Shown piece by piece: positions 45,615 through 55,569 of a stretch of 64,000 nt of DNA; the first letter of the stretch is position 1; each line of letters starts with the position of its first letter. The stretch lies in NCBI RefSeq assembly GCF_003614925.1, contig NZ_QYLP01000030.1, forward strand, positions 1-64,000, given 5' to 3'. The DNA comes from Arthrobacter celericrescens (lineage in GTDB: Bacteria; Actinomycetota; Actinomycetes; Actinomycetales; Micrococcaceae). The position numbers and the translations under genes were made by a program. A model generated the notes under the pieces. It made no database searches and was not told where the DNA came from. It saw only the letters and a program-made list of their open reading frames with translations.

Positions 45615-46883
45615 ATGAGCGAAAAGCGACGGGGTTTGGGCAGGGGTCTTGGTGCCCTTATTCCCAGCTCGGCTTCGGCTGGTGTTGCAGGCAACGGCAC
45701 CGGTGGCTCGTCCCGCCCGGTAGACCTGTTCTTCCCGGAAGCGCGGAAGGTCGCCTCACCCGCGCCTTCCGTTTCCGAGACGGAACCGACGACGGCGGAT
45801 GCACTGGCAGCTCCCCCCGCCAAGTCCGCGGCGCGGACTCCCTCGCAGCCGGCTTCGGGCGCAAATGCTTCTGAGTCGGACGCTCCTGAGCCGGTCGTCA
45901 CTGCCCCGGCCACCAAGGCAAAGGCCGGCGCTGCGAAGACCGGTCCTGCGAAGGCTACTCCCGCGAAGGATACGGCGAAAGCTCCGGCCACGGCCAAGTC
46001 TGCGCGGAACACTGCCGCAAAGGCCGCTCCCTCTCCTGAGGAGCCGGAGGTGGAGCTCGTTGAGGTTCCCGGCGCGCGCTTCGCTGAAATCCCGGTGCAG
46101 GACATTCATCCGAACCGGAAGCAACCCCGCAGCGTCTTCGATGAGGACGACATGGCGGAGCTCATTCACTCTGTTAAGGAAATCGGAGTCCTCCAGCCAA
46201 TTGTCGTACGTACTTCAACCGAAAAGGGTGGAGAACCGTATGAATTGGTCATGGGTGAGCGCCGATGGCGTGCAGTCCAGGCCGCCGGACTCGAAACCAT
46301 CCCCGCGATCGTGCGAGACACGAATGACGATGACCTTCTTCGTGACGCGCTGCTCGAGAACCTCCACCGCAGCCAGCTGAATCCTTTGGAAGAGGCGGCT
46401 GCCTACCAGCAGCTGCTCGAAGACTTTGGCACCACGCACGAGGAGCTCGCTGATCGCATCGGGCGTTCGCGTCCGCAGGTCTCGAACACCCTTCGGCTTT
46501 TGAAGTTGCCACCGCTGGTTCAGCGCCGCGTCGCCGCCAGTGTTCTTTCTGCCGGGCATGCCCGTGCACTGCTTGCGCTTCCCGATGCCGCGGCCATGGA
46601 GCGCCTGGCGCAGAAGATCGTCGCCGAAGGCATGTCTGTACGTGCCACCGAGGAAGCCGTTGCTTTGTACCAGGAGCCTGCGACGCCGGCCATGAACAAC
46701 ATTCCCCGCCCTAACGCCCGCCACGAGCGCTTGGATTACCTGGCTTCCTCGCTATCCGATCGCCTGGACACCAACGTGAAGATCACCTTGGGTGCGCGTA
46801 AGGGACGTGTGAGCATTGAATTTGCGAGCGTAGAAGACTTGAACCGCATCATGGACGTTCTGTCCCCTGGTGCGGAATCATAG
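45615..46883 (+). CDS. parB: Chromosome-partitioning protein ParB
   Basis: 422 residues, ATG after TTTGGAGGGA. Residues 1-20 hold the ParA-activating basic text ([18 protein letters not shown]). A long Ala/Pro/Lys low-complexity linker leads to the CTPase/parS-binding core: [17 protein letters not shown], the [12 protein letters not shown] and [16 protein letters not shown] motifs, then the helix-turn-helix [18 protein letters not shown]. The C-terminus is a dimer domain. It loads at parS sites, here those in parA and across 46.98-53.65 kb. Confidence 0.97.
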   Translation: MSEKRRGLGRGLGALIPSSASAGVAGNGTGGSSRPVDLFFPEARKVASPAPSVSETEPTTADALAAPPAKSAARTPSQPASGANASESDAPEPVVTAPATKAKAGAAKTGPAKATPAKDTAKAPATAKSARNTAAKAAPSPEEPEVELVEVPGARFAEIPVQDIHPNRKQPRSVFDEDDMAELIHSVKEIGVLQPIVVRTSTEKGGEPYELVMGERRWRAVQAAGLETIPAIVRDTNDDDLLRDALLENLHRSQLNPLEEAAAYQQLLEDFGTTHEELADRIGRSRPQVSNTLRLLKLPPLVQRRVAASVLSAGHARALLALPDAAAMERLAQKIVAEGMSVRATEEAVALYQEPATPAMNNIPRPNARHERLDYLASSLSDRLDTNVKITLGARKGRVSIEFASVEDLNRIMDVLSPGAES

Positions 46884-46897
46884 AGCTCCGAGCACGG

Positions 46898-46933
46898 AAG
46901 GGCGCTTCTCCAGTTTGGAGAGGCGCCCTTTGT
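46898..46933 (+). terminator. parB terminator
   Basis: Outer arms AAGGGCGC (46898-46905) and GCGCCCTT (46923-46930) with inner TCTCC/GGAGA pairing and a short loop, followed by TGTCTTT. It lies 15 bases after the parB stop. Confidence 0.8.
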
Positions 46934-46982
46934 CTTTGGGCTTGGAGCGGTTTCGCGTGTTCCTTTCTGGAACAGCGGCTCG

Positions 46983-46998
46983 AGTTTCACGTGAAACG
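46983..46998. promoter_or_regulatory. parS: parS site (array 1)
   Basis: AGTTTCACGTGAAACG; the 14-base palindromic core is perfect. Confidence 0.95.
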
Positions 46999-47860
46999 TT
47001 CCGTGTCTTGGCTCTTCTCGGCCCTTGATGGGGAGTGCTTTGCGTTGGAATCACTCCGGAAGCTCCGATTCCTGGATCAGGCTTGCGCCGGAACCCAGCT
47101 GGCGGTTGCGTCCAGCGATGCTTTCAGGCCGGATGAGGGCTTCCGTGTTCCTTCCAGTTCTTCATCGATCCGACTCCGCATCCCGTGGCCTGGCTTGTTT
47201 GCCGGTCACTTTTCCCTATCTATGCGTGGACTTTCCGGGTCGGGCACCGAGTCATCGGTTTCCGCGGCTGCATCTCGTCCCGTCGGATTGAGATCCTGGG
47301 TTTCGCAACCCATGCCATTTTGTTGTTTCCCCGGGTGTCTACAGTCCTGGTGGGAACTCTCCCGCGGATCTTGACTCCCTCCTCGCGGGGCGCAGTTCGC
47401 GCGGGGTGACCGCCTTCTCTAATCCAGATTCGCAGGATCCGCGAAACGCGGGCATTTATCGTCGAAACTGGTCTACTGGCACCAATTGCTACGCGTAGCC
47501 TCCCCTTGCGGTGTGCTCTTGCGGCAAGGCTGCCGCTGCTGTTGCTGTGGTCTCAACGGGTGCTCTTGGCGTTCAGGGGTTCGGACGGCTTCTTGGGCAC
47601 CAAAGTGAGCCCAGGCCGCTGAGGAGGGATCCAAAGGCTGTTGCTGGTGTCCCAGTCCGGGTGCTCTCGAAGCCCCTGTTCCCTTCGATTGCTCTACGAG
47701 CCGGCGCCTCGTAGAGCGGCGCAGCGAGAGGTATCGCAGTTCGTGCGTTCTTCTCGGTGCAATCGGGGCGCACTGATGAGCGATTGCGTCGCCGTCGGGT
47801 ATTGGATTCGACCTGCAGACAGATCGAAGTAGGTCACCTGTTCCTCTCAAACCGTTACGG

Positions 47861-47876
47861 CGTTTCACGTGAAACA
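47861..47876. promoter_or_regulatory. parS: parS site (array 2)
   Basis: CGTTTCACGTGAAACA; perfect 14-base core. The following bases TGCCG are shared with the site at 51079. Confidence 0.95.
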
Positions 47877-48153
47877 TGCCGCTTATCCCCCGCACGGACC
47901 TAAGCGCCAAGGGAATACCGATGCAGCCAAAACCATCCGATGCCCGGGCCATCAATGCTAGGTCCTTCGCCTTCCGAGCCTCCCGAGCGTCGAGAATTGG
48001 ATACGGTCCCGGGAATCTCAGTTGCCAGGCACGAGAGGGGTCGGACTCGGGGTTATGCAACTGGCATCTGGAGCCGTTCGCCTGCCGGCGGTACCAGCAT
48101 ATCCAGTCGTAGCCATGCCGGTGTTCCTCGCGGCGTGCCAGCGTGACCATCCA

Positions 48154-48169
48154 TGTTTCACGTGAAACA
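48154..48169. promoter_or_regulatory. parS: parS site (array 3)
   Basis: TGTTTCACGTGAAACA; perfect match to the 16-base consensus. Confidence 0.97.
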
Positions 48170-48378
48170 AGGGTGGGCGCGATGCCGGGTCCGGCATCCT
48201 GAGCAAGTTCTCTTCGATTCAACCTGCATGTGGGCGACTTCCTTCATGGTGCTTGTGTTTCGAATGCGAGATCGCCTCAGGCCGATCTTGTTGGCGGCGC
48301 ATGAGAGGTCCTGCGCTGTGATGCCATCGTTCACACATAGAGTCCGCGCAGTAGAGTCAGAGGATCTAACGAGGAGAC

Positions 48379-48394
48379 GGTTTCACGTGAAACA
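48379..48394. promoter_or_regulatory. parS: parS site (array 4)
   Basis: GGTTTCACGTGAAACA; perfect 14-base core. AAGG follows, as after the site at 48154 (AGGG region). Confidence 0.95.
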
Positions 48395-49800
48395 AGGCCG
48401 TCCGGACAACTAGAGGGTCCCGCTTCTCCCAGTAAGTAGGGTGGTTTTGCTAAGTAGCCCCGTTGTGGGCGGACTGGAGACCTGTACGCATACGTCTGCA
48501 TCCTGATCGCTTGCGCGGATCACGAGAGGTACCGCGATTCGCTTTGACTCGCTCCCGTAGCTAGTAGCCTTGATCAACTGCGCACCAGGCTGTCAGATAC
48601 AACTGCCGAGACGTACCAGTGACTGCGATGCCCACCCAGCGTCCATCAGGGGGCAGACCGCTCCCCAGGGTATCCGTTCCAGTTTCTGTTATCCAGGCTG
48701 GGCCCTTGCCGAGGACGAGCCGCAAACCAATGACGGTAACGTGGAGGCTGTGTTGCGCTGAATTGAGGCAACACTTGGGCGGGTCCCGTTCGCTACTCCG
48801 TCAGGCATCCGCCGTGTGGGAAACCCGCACACCCGTCATGTCGGCGCTCGGGCTTCGCTATCGGGCCTTGTCCAACGCTGACCTCAGGGCAAGGTTTGGA
48901 CACAGCCTCGGTGGGACGACGGACGCCAACCCAGTGGAATAGGCCGCCGGAGGAGATTGCTTTGCTAAGGCGCCTGATGGTCTACAGCTACCGCAGCTTC
49001 ATCCTTACTCAGCTTACTGATGATTTGGCAGCTAGGCTTCCGCTCTGAATTTCCCGAGCCGGACCCAGGTTGATTGCACGGGTCCCCTGGCATCCCGGTT
49101 GGAGTCCGCAAACTTGTTGGTGTTGTGTCGACCAATCGTTCGATTCCTCCTTCTCATCGTTCAAGTCCGTCAGCTGCTGCAGAGGGCGAGGTGAATGTGC
49201 GCGCATCAGCCGGCGGCCCATGGCTTGGAAGACGTGCACCTGGACGCTACCGAATCACGTAGTGCTCCCCCGGACTCCAAGTCGCCCCCTGAAACAAGGT
49301 CCTGGCCGGACTCCGGGTCGTTCCCTGAACCCAGGTCCTCCCCTGAACCCAGACGGATCCGGTTCAGCGCAAAGTCGTTCGGGTCCTCCAGAGACGAGCG
49401 CCAATTCCGTCGACCCTAGGCAACTCCTCTGGACCGACCGGGTCCGAGGGCGGCATCCCAGTTGTTGGGCGCTGCGGGAAGGAGCGACCGCGAGGAGGTC
49501 ACCGCGTGGTCGGCGCGCGCAACTCCAGGGTGGCCCGGCGCTTTGTCGGCCGTTCGATGTTCAGCTGCGAGCTATGCGATCGAGCGGCATTGCGACTTTG
49601 GCCGCCAGATCTCCCCCGGGAACAGCGCGTCTTTCGGTTTGTCCGACCGTCACGGCCGTTATTCTGGCTTGTCCTTTTCAGGCCGGGGCGTCACATCGAC
49701 GTTCTTGTTTGACTGTTTGGCCGGCCAAGTTGAGATCACCGAACAGACGTTTGGCCCAACAGAAATCCCCAGCAAGCCTGTTGAAAACGGGTCAGCGGTC

Positions 49801-49833
49801 CGTGGATATTGCTGTGGATAACTTTGTGGATAG
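49801..49833 (-). promoter_or_regulatory. DnaA-box triplet A, 12-base pitch
   Basis: Three same-direction boxes begin at 49801 (CGTGGATAT), 49813 (TGTGGATAA, perfect) and 49825 (TGTGGATAG), exactly 12 bases apart, with the DnaA consensus TTATCCACA on the minus strand. The whole 33-base block is closely similar to triplet B at 50124-50156. Confidence 0.8.
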
Positions 49834-49927
49834 ACGGCAAGGTGCGAATTGCTTGAGGTCCGCGCTAGTAGTCCCACGAAGCTTCGGTCATGGCCGGTGA
49901 TTTCAGGTCAGGCGGCACCTTTCATAC

Positions 49928-49943
49928 TGTTTCACGTGAAACA
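49928..49943. promoter_or_regulatory. parS: parS site (array 5)
   Basis: TGTTTCACGTGAAACA; perfect 16-base match, lying between the two DnaA-box triplets. Confidence 0.97.
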
Positions 49944-50123
49944 TCTCCGGAGTGGCCAGAATTGGCCTTAAAAGCGCGCCTGGATGGGCATTTCAGTCAA
50001 TTCTTGCCCCTAACTGACCATCTCAGCACACTATATGTGCATACGGCCGAGCGTAGCGGACGAGGGCGGGCTTTGGACGCACCGCAGGGTAGTCCGAAGC
50101 TCGGTTGTGGGAATTCGGACCCA

Positions 50124-50178
50124 TGTGGATTTCGCTGTGGATAACGTTGTGCATAACCGAGCGCCGACCGGTGGATAA
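50124..50178 (-). promoter_or_regulatory. DnaA-box triplet B, 12-base pitch, plus one further box
   Basis: Boxes begin at 50124 (TGTGGATTT), 50136 (TGTGGATAA, perfect) and 50148 (TGTGCATAA, matching TTWTNCACA), again exactly 12 bases apart. A fourth near-match (GGTGGATAA) is at 50170-50178. Confidence 0.8.
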
Positions 50179-51078
50179 CTCTTTTGTGGTGTGCATCATG
50201 TTCACCGCGTTCCGATCGCGCACCGCGTCTTGATCGGATGTCTCCAGGTTCACATTCGGTACCCGGACGCTCTCCGCAGTCACCCTTCCGAGAGGGCCTG
50301 ACGCAGCTGATGTCACCAGGTGGTCCTGGGTGGAGGTCGGGATGGATGACCCTGGCCGGCGTGCTTCGCACACGCACTGTAAGGCCGAAATGGTTCCTAG
50401 CGATTGCGCCGCTTGGGGAGTTGTCCTCCAGACGATAGGGAGGGTCCAGGCCGGCAGCTGCTAGTATCCCGCATTTTGTCCGGCTGCGAACATCGACGGA
50501 AGGAAGTGCGTGCATTGATCTGGCAGGTGCGGCTATGCCGCGTGGCGAACCGAGATCACCCGTGGCCCGTGGCTATCGATCGGAACCGCGGCACGTGCTT
50601 CTATGTCTACCGTCTTCAGGACAACTAGGTTCCAACGTGGCAGTGCGCCACTGAGATCAGACGGCAGCTGCGCCAGACTCAATGCCGCCAGCAGCACTCT
50701 AGGCCCGACAGCAGCGCCCCTCTTTGCGCGGCGGCGAGAGACTACTCCAGTCGGGGTGCAGGGGCAGACCGGAACAGCGTCCCCATTGCGACCTCGCTTC
50801 GTGACGGACTCCAGGTAGGCGAGGCGACGCGCAGTAGCCATGACGGGAGGCCTTCAGGAAAACTTGTTGATCGGCCCATGAGGCCTGGTCGACGTGCAGA
50901 CAGGCCCCGCAAGGTTCCCGCGGGCTTGCCCTGATCTGTTCAGGTGTCGTCGGGGTCCTTCTGTTCTGCAGTCGAATTGTCCACACAGAACCGTCCCATG
51001 GAGAGCTGGAACTTAGCGATTGTTGGTCGAACAGTGAGGACGACGGCGATGCTAGCCGTCGCGTCAGGGAGCGGCGTA

Positions 51079-51094
51079 GGTTTCACGTGAAACA
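51079..51094. promoter_or_regulatory. parS: parS site (array 6)
   Basis: GGTTTCACGTGAAACA; perfect 14-base core, followed by TGCCG as at 47861. Confidence 0.95.
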
Positions 51095-51599
51095 TGCCGT
51101 GTTCGCCGTTGGGGTCGATGCGCGAATGCCCAACCCGGAAGCAGGCCGGGCAGTCGGGACGAAGGCTGGGAAGTGTCGATGCCGGCGAATGGGAGCCTGC
51201 AGATAGGCACGCGTCGTAGCCAGGCGGTTAGGGAAACCAGTTGTAAGCGCCCAGTCGTTGAGAGAGGGTCGTCCTACCGAGCTGCGTACCCTTCTGCAGA
51301 GACACTGTCTGCCTGGCGTCAACGACCCGATTAGGAGCAGCTCTGCATTTCGTCGAAGTGCTCCCTGCCTTTGCTCAGTGGTCACGCTGACTGGCCTGCC
51401 GATACTGGGGCCGTGAGGATCAGCCGGGTAGGACTTTCGCGGTGGGGCGGAAAGAGGATCGGGCGGAAGAGTTGCCTGCGGATCCGCTCAGCGATGCGTT
51501 GGTTAGCATTGGCGTCTGCTGTGTTGGAGCGCGGTCTGGCGTGGAAACGGTTGCTAGGGAGATTGGGAGCCGGGGTTCGCTGCGGACTACATCCGTCGA

Positions 51600-51615
51600 T
51601 GTTTCACGTGAAACG
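51600..51615. promoter_or_regulatory. parS: parS site (array 7)
   Basis: TGTTTCACGTGAAACG; one mismatch (last base) to the 16-base consensus. Confidence 0.95.
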
Positions 51616-53631
51616 GCACCGGGTCGCAGGCCCGGACGTGGACTGGTGCCGACGCATCGAAACCCGTCTTGCATGGAACGACCTCCCTGGTATGGGGCTG
51701 CCCGTCAACGCACTTGCCTCTTGCGTCACATCCAACTCGTTCAGCCGGCAGTCGGGATAGACGTAGTGACCGGCAAAGCTATCCCAACGCGGACTGCCTT
51801 CGATAAAAACAGGCCCGCCTGAATCAGAAGCACGCCGAAGTGCCTGTAGATTTGGGAGATCATTCAACGCAAGCGGCTTCCGGTATCGACGCCGGTGCGC
51901 TTTCCTTGGAAGCCGACGAGCGCTGGTCGTCGAGGTTGTGCCGCTGAGGTGGATGGCGCGACGTACACGGACTTCAAACTGCGATGCGCTTCCTTCCATT
52001 CGCGCACGCCGTCGCCATCAATCGCGCCCGATGGGTAGAGCCGGGTTGCATCCCGAAGCGCGTCAGTAGACAGCCACAGACTGCTTCAGGCCTTTGACCG
52101 CTCCCACCCCGACGGCGACCCTAGTGCTCACCTGGTTATGGTTGTTGACCGTCAGGAAAGGTCAAGCGCATCTCAGGTGGGGTAAGAGTCTCCGGAGGGT
52201 CTGTGGTGCGTCGGCGGACTCGCCGAGCGGATCGAGCCAGCCATGGAAGAAGTGGTAGCTTCCAAGGTCTTGGTGTGCGTGAAGGTAGTGGACGTCGACC
52301 CCAGTAGATTGGGAGTAGAAGATGACCAGCAGGGCCACCTGCTGTTGGGCTGCCCGCCGATGCGGAACCGGACCGTACGGGGTATTCGACGACGTATGGA
52401 GTAGTTGCTGCGGACCAAGGCAGACCAGGATGCCACCCATCCTGCGTGGCGGTAAGTACGTGCCGGAGGGAGGCTGGAGCGTCCCATTCGACCGCATGAT
52501 TTTCCAGATTCACGAGGCTCGGAACCGAGGTTGGCAGGTCCACTGGGGCGTATCCCCGGCAGCAGGAACACAGACGTCGAGGAGGGCTGCGTTAACAGGA
52601 GTAACGCGGTCCGGAGGCTGCAGAACGATATGTCGACTGGAGGCGACTAGACGGACGCGGCCTGCTGACTTGGCTGGAACACGCAGGCAGGCTTGGTGGG
52701 GGCTGTTACCGCTTCTTGGAGACGGCTGAACCGGTCCTCGAGAAAGTATCTGAAGATAGCCACCCTGGCAGTTCTGTGGAATCAGACCGTTCTTCCGGGG
52801 TGCCATCAGGGATGGTTTGCGGCTTCGAGCGTTGCCCGCGCATCGGCCGGCCCGTGGTCGACCACTAGGCGGTGGACTCGTTGGCTATCCGTCAGAAGCC
52901 TTCACCTGGCCACCGTCCGAATTTCGGTTGTGGGGCAAGCCGGCCACGCGCGAGATGGGCAATCACGGGTTCGATCTCAGACAACTCCAGTGCCTGAGCT
53001 GGAGGGCCGGCATCTCCCGAGCTACGTCTTCTTGCACAGCGTGCGCAGTCCGTTTCTGGTAGCAAGGATACCTACGGCTTGCGCGCCCCACGGTGCCGCC
53101 CTTGGTAGCGGCGTGAGGCCTCTCTGCCACCCGCAGCCTGCCCGTTGTACGGGCTGGAGGCTTGTCCCCTGTAACGTCGAGAAGGTGTAACGTCGAGAAG
53201 GCGCTCCTGGGCGCGTGTGTTGATGCTCCTCCCACGCGGCCTTTGGCTATTCAGCGTCCATACTCACAAACGGCTTTGGCCAGCAGGAAGAAACACTCCG
53301 GATTGCCGGGGCCACTTTGGCCCCTCGAAGGACGGCGGTGAGCGTATCGCGTGCGCGGGACCCGTTTCGTTTCTGTGAGGAGCAGGTAACCGCAGGCGGG
53401 AACGTCCGACGCCGGGAGACAGTAGCCCGGTGCGCTGTGCCAGCTGGACGAGGAGAAGGCGATCGGGCTGGCGGAGGGACTACCCGCCCTGAAAGACGAA
53501 AGCGGCCCAAAACAGGAGTCCAGGTTCCTCGGCAGGCCCCGGTCCGCGCGAACGGACCGCGCGCTGCCGGACAGCCGATGGGTTCGAGGTGGTCCCGTGG
53601 GTATGAGGAAAGGGCCAATAATGGGAATCCA

Positions 53632-53647
53632 TGTTTCACGTGAAACC
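53632..53647. promoter_or_regulatory. parS: parS site (array 8)
   Basis: TGTTTCACGTGAAACC; one mismatch (last base). It is the last site, about 9 kb from the one in parA and 250 bases before the trxA end. Confidence 0.95.
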
Positions 53648-53841
53648 GGCAACACGGGGTCGGCCAGTCGACCGGACGCAAGGCGGAGGAAGAGCGGAGT
53701 AGAGCGCCCCAATGAAAAGGACGAAGTCAGGTTTCGCAGCGTCCAGGACGCTCCCCTGGATTCTGAACCATGCATGAAACGGCAGGCGGTTTACTCGTCA
53801 ACCCGGGCGGCGGAGGCATGCACGGGTGGCCCCCAAAGGGA

Positions 53842-53883
53842 CAAAAAACCGGCGGCCGCTGCTCAGGGAGCAACGGCCGCCGG
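53842..53883 (-). terminator. Intrinsic terminator of trxB-trxA
   Basis: Arms CCGGCGGCCG (53849-53858) and CGGCCGCCGG (53874-53883) with inner TGCTC/GAGCA pairing. On the minus strand the stem is followed by a run of six T (the AAAAAA at 53843-53848). It lies 16 bases after the trxA stop. Confidence 0.9.
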
Positions 53884-53899
53884 CAAGGGATGAGGCGTC

Positions 53900-54226
53900 C
53901 TAGGAGAGGACCGCTTCGAATTCCTTCTCGAAGAACTGCTTCGGCTTTGCACCGATGACGGTGTTCTTCACTTCTCCCCCGCTGAAGAGGTACACGGCGG
54001 GGATGGAGGTGATGCCGTACTCCGCGGCGATGGCCGGGTTGTCGTCAACGTTGACCTTGACGACGTCCACCTTGTCACCGTACTCAACCGAGATCTCGTC
54101 GAGGATCGGACCCAGCTTGCGGCAGGGGCCGCACCACTCTGCCCAGAAGTCCACGATGACCGGCTTATCGGCGTTCAGAACATCGGTGCCAAAGCTGGCG
54201 TCAGTAACGTCTTTTGCGTTGCTCAT
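53900..54226 (-). CDS. trxA: Thioredoxin
   Basis: 108 residues from the ATG at 54224-54226, preceded by AAGGGAATGAAAG; the longer frame to 54385 runs into trxB's end and is rejected. The active site WCGPC is at residues 31-35, in FWAEWCGPCRKLGP, and the cis-Pro is in ITSIPAVYLF. It reduces protein disulfides in the cytoplasm and is recharged by the TrxB encoded 40 bases upstream. Confidence 0.96.
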   Translation of the reverse strand: MSNAKDVTDASFGTDVLNADKPVIVDFWAEWCGPCRKLGPILDEISVEYGDKVDVVKVNVDDNPAIAAEYGITSIPAVYLFSGGEVKNTVIGAKPKQFFEKEFEAVLS

Positions 54227-54266
54227 TCTTTCATTCCCTTCGTATGGACTTTGCCGGCTGCTCAGC

Positions 54267-55223
54267 TCAGCCGTGCAGATCTGCCAGGTAGTGTTCGACG
54301 TCGAGTGCTGCCACGCAACCGGAACCGGAAGCGGTGATGGCCTGACGGTACGTCGGATCGATGACGTCGCCGGCTGCGAACACACCCTTGATGCTGGTCT
54401 TGGAGCTGCGGCCCTGGACGGCGATGGTGCCTTCCGGGGTCAGCTCGAGCTTGTCCTTGACGAGTTCGGAGCGCGGGTCGTTGCCGATCGCTACGAAGAC
54501 ACCGGTGACGGGCAGCTCGGAAACAGTGCCGTCAACCAGGTTCTTCAGCTTCAGGCCCGTGACCTTGTCCCCGCCAATGACATCCTCAACAGCGGTGTTC
54601 CACACGAAATTAATCTTCTCGTGGGCCTGGGCGCGGTCGCCCATGATCTTGGAAGCCTTGAGGGTGTCGCGGCGGTGGACCACGGTGACCGACTTGGCGA
54701 ACTTCGTGAGGAAGAGGGCTTCTTCCATGGCCGAGTCGCCGCCGCCGATCACGGCGATGTCCTGGTCCTTGAAGAAGAAACCGTCACAGGTTGCACACCA
54801 GCTGACACCGTGGCCGGAGAGGCGCTTTTCGTTCTCCAGGCCAAGCTCGCGGTACGCCGAACCGGTGGAAAGGATGATGGAACGGGCCCGGAAGGTCTCC
54901 CCCGTGGCGATAGTGACAGTCTTGATGTCGCCCTCGAGCTCAAGCTCGGTGACGTCCTCGAACTGGATCTCGGTGCCGAAACGGGCAGCCTGCTTCTCGA
55001 AATTCTCCATCAGATCCGGGCCCATGATGCCGTCCGGGAAGCCCGGGTAGTTTTCGACGTCAGTGGTGTTCATCAGTTCTCCACCGGCCGTGACCGAACC
55101 GGCGATGAGCAGCGGCTTCAGGTTGGCACGGGCCGTGTAGACAGCCGCCGTGTAACCGGCCGGACCGGAGCCTACGATGATGACATCACGTACCTGGGAC
55201 GCGGTGTTTTCTGCGTTGCTCAC
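54267..55223 (-). CDS. trxB: Thioredoxin reductase
   Basis: 318 residues from the GTG at 55221-55223 (VSNAENTASQVRDVIIVG); AAGGAAGAGG lies about 11 bases upstream. FAD motif VGSGPAGYTAAVY near the N-terminus, redox-active CATC in VSWCATCDGFFF, NADPH motif GGGDSAMEEA, and C-terminal FAGDVIDPTYRQAITA. It passes NADPH electrons to TrxA and is in one leftward operon with it. Confidence 0.96.
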   Translation of the reverse strand: MSNAENTASQVRDVIIVGSGPAGYTAAVYTARANLKPLLIAGSVTAGGELMNTTDVENYPGFPDGIMGPDLMENFEKQAARFGTEIQFEDVTELELEGDIKTVTIATGETFRARSIILSTGSAYRELGLENEKRLSGHGVSWCATCDGFFFKDQDIAVIGGGDSAMEEALFLTKFAKSVTVVHRRDTLKASKIMGDRAQAHEKINFVWNTAVEDVIGGDKVTGLKLKNLVDGTVSELPVTGVFVAIGNDPRSELVKDKLELTPEGTIAVQGRSSKTSIKGVFAAGDVIDPTYRQAITASGSGCVAALDVEHYLADLHG

Positions 55224-55569
55224 TGTTGGGTGAACCTCTTCCTTAGTCGATGCACCGGTCTCGAACCCGGCCACATGGCACAACCCCGTGGCGCCGTTGA
55301 ATATTCCGGTGGTTCCGGGGACCTATATCCACCATATTCAGGGTACCGTCTGCCCTTACCGCCCAAGGCAGCCGCTCCCGCCGGCCGTAACACGACTGCC
55401 GGTGTCGAAGGAAAAGCGGGCGACGGCGTCGGGCGGCTGATCACGACGACGGCCGGAAGGCGGCCGGAACCGCCGTCGTCGTTAAATGCGTCAGCGCCGG
55501 ACACCGCGTGACGGTGACCGGCGCCGACGGGGCGACCGAAAGGCCGCTGCCATACTGGACTGCGCTGCC
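55224..55569. other. Intergenic region with a large inverted repeat
   Basis: 346 bases between the pseudokinase-like gene and trxB, both leftward. Arms ACGACGACGG (55443-55452) and CCGTCGTCGT (55473-55482) form a hairpin with further GGCC pairing inside, probably ending transcription of the upstream gene. The part from 55300 to 55350 is A+T-richer (CTATATCCACCATATTC) and probably holds the trxB promoter. Confidence 0.55.

Larger units (their letters stand above)
46884..53899. other. 7-kb gene-poor parS array (centromere-like region)
   Basis: About 7,000 bases between parB and trxA with no convincing CDS. The open frames here are rich in Cys, Trp, Ser and Arg, lack Shine-Dalgarno sequences, and show no family motif. 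The DNA looks less G+C-rich than flanking genes (not computed). It holds eight GTTTCACGTGAAAC cores at uneven spacing, plus two groups of DnaA boxes. In this chromosome order parB is normally followed closely by trx genes, so the expansion is notable. Confidence 0.8.

Noticed and set aside
47473..48222. 249-residue minus-strand frame in the parS array
   Set aside because: It spans two parS sites, lacks a start signal and shows Arg/Gln/Gly-rich noise typical of non-coding G+C-rich DNA.
49070..49900. 276-residue frame in the parS array
   Set aside because: No Shine-Dalgarno, Cys/Trp/Ser/Arg-rich composition, runs through a DnaA-box triplet, no family motif.
50533..50841. 102-residue minus-strand frame in the parS array with a hydrophobic stretch
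   Set aside because: Composition is more gene-like than its neighbours, but there is no Shine-Dalgarno and no neighbouring partner; not enough to call.
46884..53899. Integrated mobile element in the parB-trxA gap
   Set aside because: No transposase, integrase, terminal inverted repeats or tRNA attachment site was visible, and the parS sites indicate a host function.
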